Source: JBEKEX01 sp050013615 (lineage in GTDB: Bacteria > Chloroflexota > Anaerolineae > Anaerolineales > Anaerolineaceae). Taken from it: a stretch of DNA of 7,762 nucleotides. Positions 5,232-7,762 of this stretch are shown here, piece after piece (the first letter of the stretch is position 1; every line of letters starts with the position of its first letter). The notes beneath the pieces are model-generated. The model searched no databases. It had not been told where the DNA came from and saw nothing but the letters and a program-made list of their open reading frames with translations. Location: positions 1-7,762 of the forward strand of contig JBEKEX010000167.1 in the NCBI GenBank assembly GCA_050013615.1, written 5' to 3'. The position numbers and the translations under genes are program-made.

Positions 5232-5654
5232 TCAATGTTGCGTAACCAACTGCAGGAAAACACAAATCACCAGCGTTCCGATCGTCCCGTTGACCACCTC
5301 AACGAGCAAAAGTCGGAATGGGTAGGTTGTCTGAATCCACATGTTCCAAAATCTGGGATAGACTCGAATCGCGGCGAACAAGAGCCCTAGAAGCAGCCCC
5401 CCGCCATACCCGTTCAGCCCTACTAAAGGCCGCAACCAGACGAAAGCAAACGTCAGAATATAAACCTCAACCTGAGTCCCGAAAAATTGAGTTACAAAGT
5501 ACTTAATTTTTGATGGCCATTTTCTTACGGCCGGACTTTCCGCCTCGGCACTGGCGGAAATACGATCTGTAAGCGGATTTCCATACAGAATTCCGATAAC
5601 GACAAAATGAACAAGACCCGCCACTGCACCCCATAACAAGACTGTGGTTATCAT
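5232..5654 (-). CDS. Small four-helix membrane protein of unknown function
   Basis: I cannot assign a family. The 140-residue protein has four hydrophobic segments at about 4-24, 58-79, 82-98 and 114-136. The first loop (25-50) is polar and contains GNPLTDR and SAEAESPAVRKWPSK. A second polar stretch at about 99-113 has YPRFWNMWIQTTYPFR. Small four-helix proteins of the DUF1761-like kind have a similar layout, but I cannot confirm homology. The start is ATG 5652-5654, because GGAG (complement of 5661-5664) lies six bases before it; the earlier ATG at 5666 has no ribosome binding site. It has its own perfect promoter with a nested dyad operator about 100 bases upstream, a G-quadruplex motif after the stop, and is bracketed by direct repeats. 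This suggests a separately regulated, perhaps acquired, gene. Confidence 0.75.
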   Translation of the reverse strand: MITTVLLWGAVAGLVHFVVIGILYGNPLTDRISASAEAESPAVRKWPSKIKYFVTQFFGTQVEVYILTFAFVWLRPLVGLNGYGGGLLLGLLFAAIRVYPRFWNMWIQTTYPFRLLLVEVVNGTIGTLVICVFLQLVTQH

Positions 5655-5744
5655 TTGTTTCTCCATAAAATAAAATTATGATGGGTTGGATATGGTAGTA
5701 CCGGAATTCCATGTCGAAATAAATTTGCCATCATTTTCGATAAA

Positions 5745-5801
5745 GTGTTCATGAAGTTATTATACAGAACACATGTTCTTGTGTCAATAGATCATGAACA
5801 C
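5745..5801. promoter_or_regulatory. Nested dyad operator around the promoter of the small membrane protein gene
   Basis: An outer perfect 10-bp inverted repeat, GTGTTCATGA (5745-5754) and TCATGAACAC (5792-5801), encloses an inner dyad AGAACA-CA-TGTTCT (5766-5779). The inner dyad contains GAAC-N4-GTTC (5767-5778), the form of the Gram-positive LexA/DinR SOS box. The two dyads share the same centre within half a base (5773 and 5772.5). A further GAAC-N3-GTTC lies at 5796-5806. A repressor bound here would cover both promoter hexamers; its identity is unknown. Confidence 0.65.
5759..5787 (-). promoter_or_regulatory. Perfect consensus sigma70 promoter of the small membrane protein gene
   Basis: On the minus strand TTGACA (5787-5782), a 17-bp spacer and TATAAT (5764-5759) are exact consensus matches. 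The spacer holds the GAAC-N4-GTTC dyad. Transcription would start near 5752, giving a leader of about 98 nt before the ATG at 5654. Confidence 0.85.
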
Positions 5802-5809
5802 TGTTCGAT

Positions 5810-5858
5810 GGTCAGTCACACCTACCAGTCCCGAAAGCACCTGAATGCTCACTTCGCT
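5810..5858 (+). repeat. Dispersed repeat, copy B
   Basis: This segment begins GGTCAGTCACACCTACCAG and contains AAAGCACCTGAATGCTCACT. It is the second copy of the repeat at 5036-5082, in the same orientation, on the promoter side of the small membrane protein gene. Most differences are transitions, as expected of decayed copies of one ancestor. Confidence 0.7.
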
Positions 5859-5964
5859 TTGCTTTCTCCTTCTATTTTCCTTCCAATTACCATCTTCCTG
5901 GTTGTTCAGTTGAAGGCAATGCACATCCTTTCAAAGGCCAACGATTTATGTTATCCTCCAAACC

Positions 5965-7191
5965 ATGATCGATCATAGCATCTATTTGCATATTCCGTTT
6001 TGTCAAAAGCGCTGCGCTTATTGTGATTTCAATACCTGGGCGGGCAAAGGACAGTTGATCCCTGCCTATGTCGAGGCTTTGTGTAAAGAGGTGCGTGGTG
6101 TTGCAGCCAGTTCTCCCGAACGTATCCCGGTGAAGTCGATCTATTTTGGCGGCGGCACGCCGTCATTGCTGGATGCGGATCAATTGCAGAAAATCTTCGA
6201 TGCGCTGCGCCAGGGCTTCGAGCTACTACCGGATTGTGAGACCACCATGGAGGCAAACCCCGGCACGGTATCCCTGGATTATTTTCAGCGAGTCCGTGCT
6301 TTGGGCGTCAATCGCTTGAGCCTGGGTGTCCAATCATCCTCACCCGAAGAACTGCGTTTCCTGGGGCGTATCCATGATTATCTCGATGCCATTAAAGCCA
6401 TCGAATGGGCCAGGCAGGCAGGGTTCGACAATATCAGCCTGGACTTGATCTTTGGCATTCCCGGCCAATCGCTGGAGAGTTGGAAGCGCACACTTGCATT
6501 GGCCACCAACCTGAACGTAGAGCATCTATCCTTGTACGCTTTGACTATCGAAGAAGGTACACCCTTGGGAAGGTGGGTTTCCCAAGGTGCGGTCTCAATA
6601 CCGGATGATGACCTGGCGGCGGATATGTACGAATGGGCAGAAATAGCGCTGGAAGACGCAGGTTACCAACACTATGAGATTTCGAACTGGGGCAAGCGCC
6701 TTGGAGAGAACCGGATTGCCAGCAGCCGCCACAATTTGCAATACTGGCGTAATTTACCCTACCTGGGATTAGGAGCCGGTGCGCATGGCAGCACGATGGG
6801 CTATCGCACGGAAAACGTTCACAGTATCGAAGAGTACATACAGTGCATGGACACCGACCGCCAGGTGGAATTCCCGTTTAGCCCGGCTACAAAAGTGCGC
6901 ACGCCAATCGATCCATGGATTGAGATACAAGAGACAATGATAATGGGATTACGCCTGGTCGATGAAGGGGTATCTCGGCAGCAATTCCTGGAACGTTTTG
7001 GAAAACCGATCGGCTATTATTACGAACGAGATATCGACGAATTGCAACGTAAAGGTCTTTTGGAGGATAGCGGCGCGGCTGGAGATCGCCTGCGGTTAAC
7101 ACGCCGCGGTAGACTATTGGGGAACCATGTGTTTGTGCATTTCGTTGGGGGGAAAGAGCCTGAAATTGCAAGTGGGGTCAGTAAACAATGA
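5965..7191 (+). CDS. hemW: Radical SAM heme chaperone HemW
   Basis: HemW is a radical SAM, heme-binding protein that delivers heme to acceptor proteins; it resembles coproporphyrinogen dehydrogenase HemN but lacks that activity. The 408-residue protein has the radical SAM cluster motif Cys13-x3-Cys17-x2-Cys20 followed by Asp-Phe; the Phe in place of HemN's further Cys marks HemW. GGGTPS (62-67) and EANPGT (96-101) form part of the SAM-binding core, followed by RLSLGVQS (117-124), DLIFGIPGQ (160-168), the HNxxYW motif (256-261) that is a HemW hallmark, and GLGAGAHG (268-275). A C-terminal winged-helix-like region runs from about 325 to 390. No Shine-Dalgarno sequence precedes the ATG, and a weak promoter may end only seven bases before it, so a leaderless transcript is possible. 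The last 14 bases overlap the convergent L,D-transpeptidase gene. Confidence 0.95.
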   Translation: MIDHSIYLHIPFCQKRCAYCDFNTWAGKGQLIPAYVEALCKEVRGVAASSPERIPVKSIYFGGGTPSLLDADQLQKIFDALRQGFELLPDCETTMEANPGTVSLDYFQRVRALGVNRLSLGVQSSSPEELRFLGRIHDYLDAIKAIEWARQAGFDNISLDLIFGIPGQSLESWKRTLALATNLNVEHLSLYALTIEEGTPLGRWVSQGAVSIPDDDLAADMYEWAEIALEDAGYQHYEISNWGKRLGENRIASSRHNLQYWRNLPYLGLGAGAHGSTMGYRTENVHSIEEYIQCMDTDRQVEFPFSPATKVRTPIDPWIEIQETMIMGLRLVDEGVSRQQFLERFGKPIGYYYERDIDELQRKGLLEDSGAAGDRLRLTRRGRLLGNHVFVHFVGGKEPEIASGVSKQ

Positions 7192-7762
7192 CCCGTGTGC
7201 CATAGCCAATAGCGTTGACCTTATCGCCACCATTAAAGGGTTTTGTCCAGCGGAAGATCCATTTCGCTTCTTCGACCCGCATGTTGACGCAGCCATGACT
7301 CATCGGTGTACCGAAATTATCGTGCCAATAGGTACCGTGGAAGGCCACACCATCATCAGGGACGAAAAACGATGTCCAAGGCACGCCAGGAAGGACATAA
7401 GCTTCGGGGTCTGACGTCAGTTCGCCGCCGCCCATGTGTTTGGAAGGCATCTTCGACTCGACGTGAAATTCACCCTGGGGTGTCTTGGTAGAGGTGATGC
7501 CAGGTATGCGTTGTGAATCTGCCATGCCGGAAGAGATTTTCGTTTGCAACACAACCTTCGTATCCTCGTAGGCGGTCAAAGTCTGGGTGGCGAGGTTTAC
7601 TTCGATACGTTTTTTGGCGTCGGGCACGTCTGGTGAAATGGGGGTAAGCTCCGAGGATTGAACAGGACGTAAATGCTCAGCTTGTACATAATACTCTGCT
7701 TCGTTGAGTTCATCGTGTAGTTTATACCAGACACCGCCATCCGGGCCGGGGCCAATACCGGA
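7178..7762 (-). CDS. L,D-transpeptidase (YkuD domain) with SH3-like segment, 5' truncated
   Basis: L,D-transpeptidases form 3-3 cross-links in peptidoglycan or attach proteins to it, outside the membrane. The frame is open to the window edge, so the N-terminus is missing and 194 residues are visible. Residues 1-34 (GIGPGPDGGVWYKLHDELN, then VQAEHLRPV) look like the end of an SH3-like wall-binding domain. A short linker leads to the YkuD domain from about residue 50 (KRIEVNLATQTLTAYED). The catalytic motif is present: His142 in AFHGTYWHDNFG and SHGCVNMR with nucleophile Cys158, then GYGTRVIVY at the end. The in-frame GTG at 7627 is not the real start because it would cut off the conserved linker and SH3 part. 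The gene is convergent with hemW and overlaps it by 14 bp, leaving no room for a terminator between them. Confidence 0.92.
   Translation of the reverse strand, partial: SGIGPGPDGGVWYKLHDELNEAEYYVQAEHLRPVQSSELTPISPDVPDAKKRIEVNLATQTLTAYEDTKVVLQTKISSGMADSQRIPGITSTKTPQGEFHVESKMPSKHMGGGELTSDPEAYVLPGVPWTSFFVPDDGVAFHGTYWHDNFGTPMSHGCVNMRVEEAKWIFRWTKPFNGGDKVNAIGYGTRVIVY

Larger units (their letters stand above)
5667..5964. other. Intergenic region between the small membrane protein gene and hemW
   Basis: About 300 bases without a gene. It carries the leader, promoter and nested operator of the minus-strand gene (5745-5801), repeat copy B (5810-5858), and whatever promoter serves hemW. A weak TTTCAA (5929-5934) and TATCCT (5952-5957) pair with a 17-bp spacer ends seven bases before the hemW ATG. 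Confidence 0.7.

Noticed and set aside
5074..5265. Minus-strand open frame of 63 codons overlapping the G-quadruplex
   Set aside because: Gly/Arg/Cys-rich translation produced by G-tracts; it overlaps the stop region of the real gene and has no family resemblance.
4840..5325. Plus-strand open frame of 161 codons across the C-rich intergenic region
   Set aside because: It runs antisense over the thpR start and the end of the membrane protein gene; its Pro/Ser/Thr-rich composition follows from C-rich DNA. No ribosome binding site at its start and no recognisable domain.
1..7762. CRISPR array, tRNA, rRNA, insertion sequence or toxin-antitoxin pair
   Set aside because: No regularly spaced repeats, no cloverleaf-like or rRNA-like sequence, no transposase motif, and no paired small genes with toxin or antitoxin features were seen on reading both strands.

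Overview
The window reads as a housekeeping stretch of chromosome from an uncultured bacterium, most likely an Anaerolineae-type member of the Chloroflexota. The hints are a secreted protein with a long Thr-Pro/Arg-Thr tail, an SH3-plus-YkuD L,D-transpeptidase and a MenA-like UbiA protein; no 16S rRNA or other strong phylogenetic marker is present, so this placement is inference. An 18-base N run (1840-1857) shows it comes from a scaffolded assembly. I found no rRNA or tRNA gene, CRISPR array, transposase or phage gene.

Layout. 2-598 (+): C-terminal part of an extracellular protein. 622-1548 (-): psuG, pseudouridine-5'-phosphate glycosidase. 1712-2605 (+): UbiA-family membrane prenyltransferase with degenerate Asp motifs, divergent from psuG. 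2727-3185 (+): bcp/PrxQ peroxiredoxin with its own promoter and a strong ribosome binding site. It is convergent with 3276-3731 (-), an Rrf2 regulator; one bidirectional terminator separates the two. 3866-4213 (-) rsfS and 4266-4862 (-) thpR form a probable two-gene operon read from a consensus promoter almost touching the thpR ATG. 5232-5654 (-): a four-helix membrane protein I cannot name. 5965-7191 (+): hemW, overlapping by 14 bp the convergent 3' end of a truncated L,D-transpeptidase gene (7178 to the window edge, -).

Most genes are unrelated core functions: nucleoside salvage, lipid-quinone chemistry, peroxide defence, ribosome silencing, RNA phosphoesterase, heme handling and cell-wall cross-linking. 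They do not form one pathway. The peroxiredoxin and the possibly redox-sensing Rrf2 protein are neighbours but convergent, so a functional link is only suggestive.

The part that looks accessory is about 5036-5858. There an unidentified small membrane protein gene has a perfect consensus promoter whose spacer holds a GAAC-N4-GTTC dyad nested inside a second concentric inverted repeat. A four-tract G-quadruplex motif lies just after its stop codon. The unit is framed by two ~48-bp imperfect direct repeats. This is the best candidate for something undescribed, but it is one small regulated gene and not a demonstrated system.
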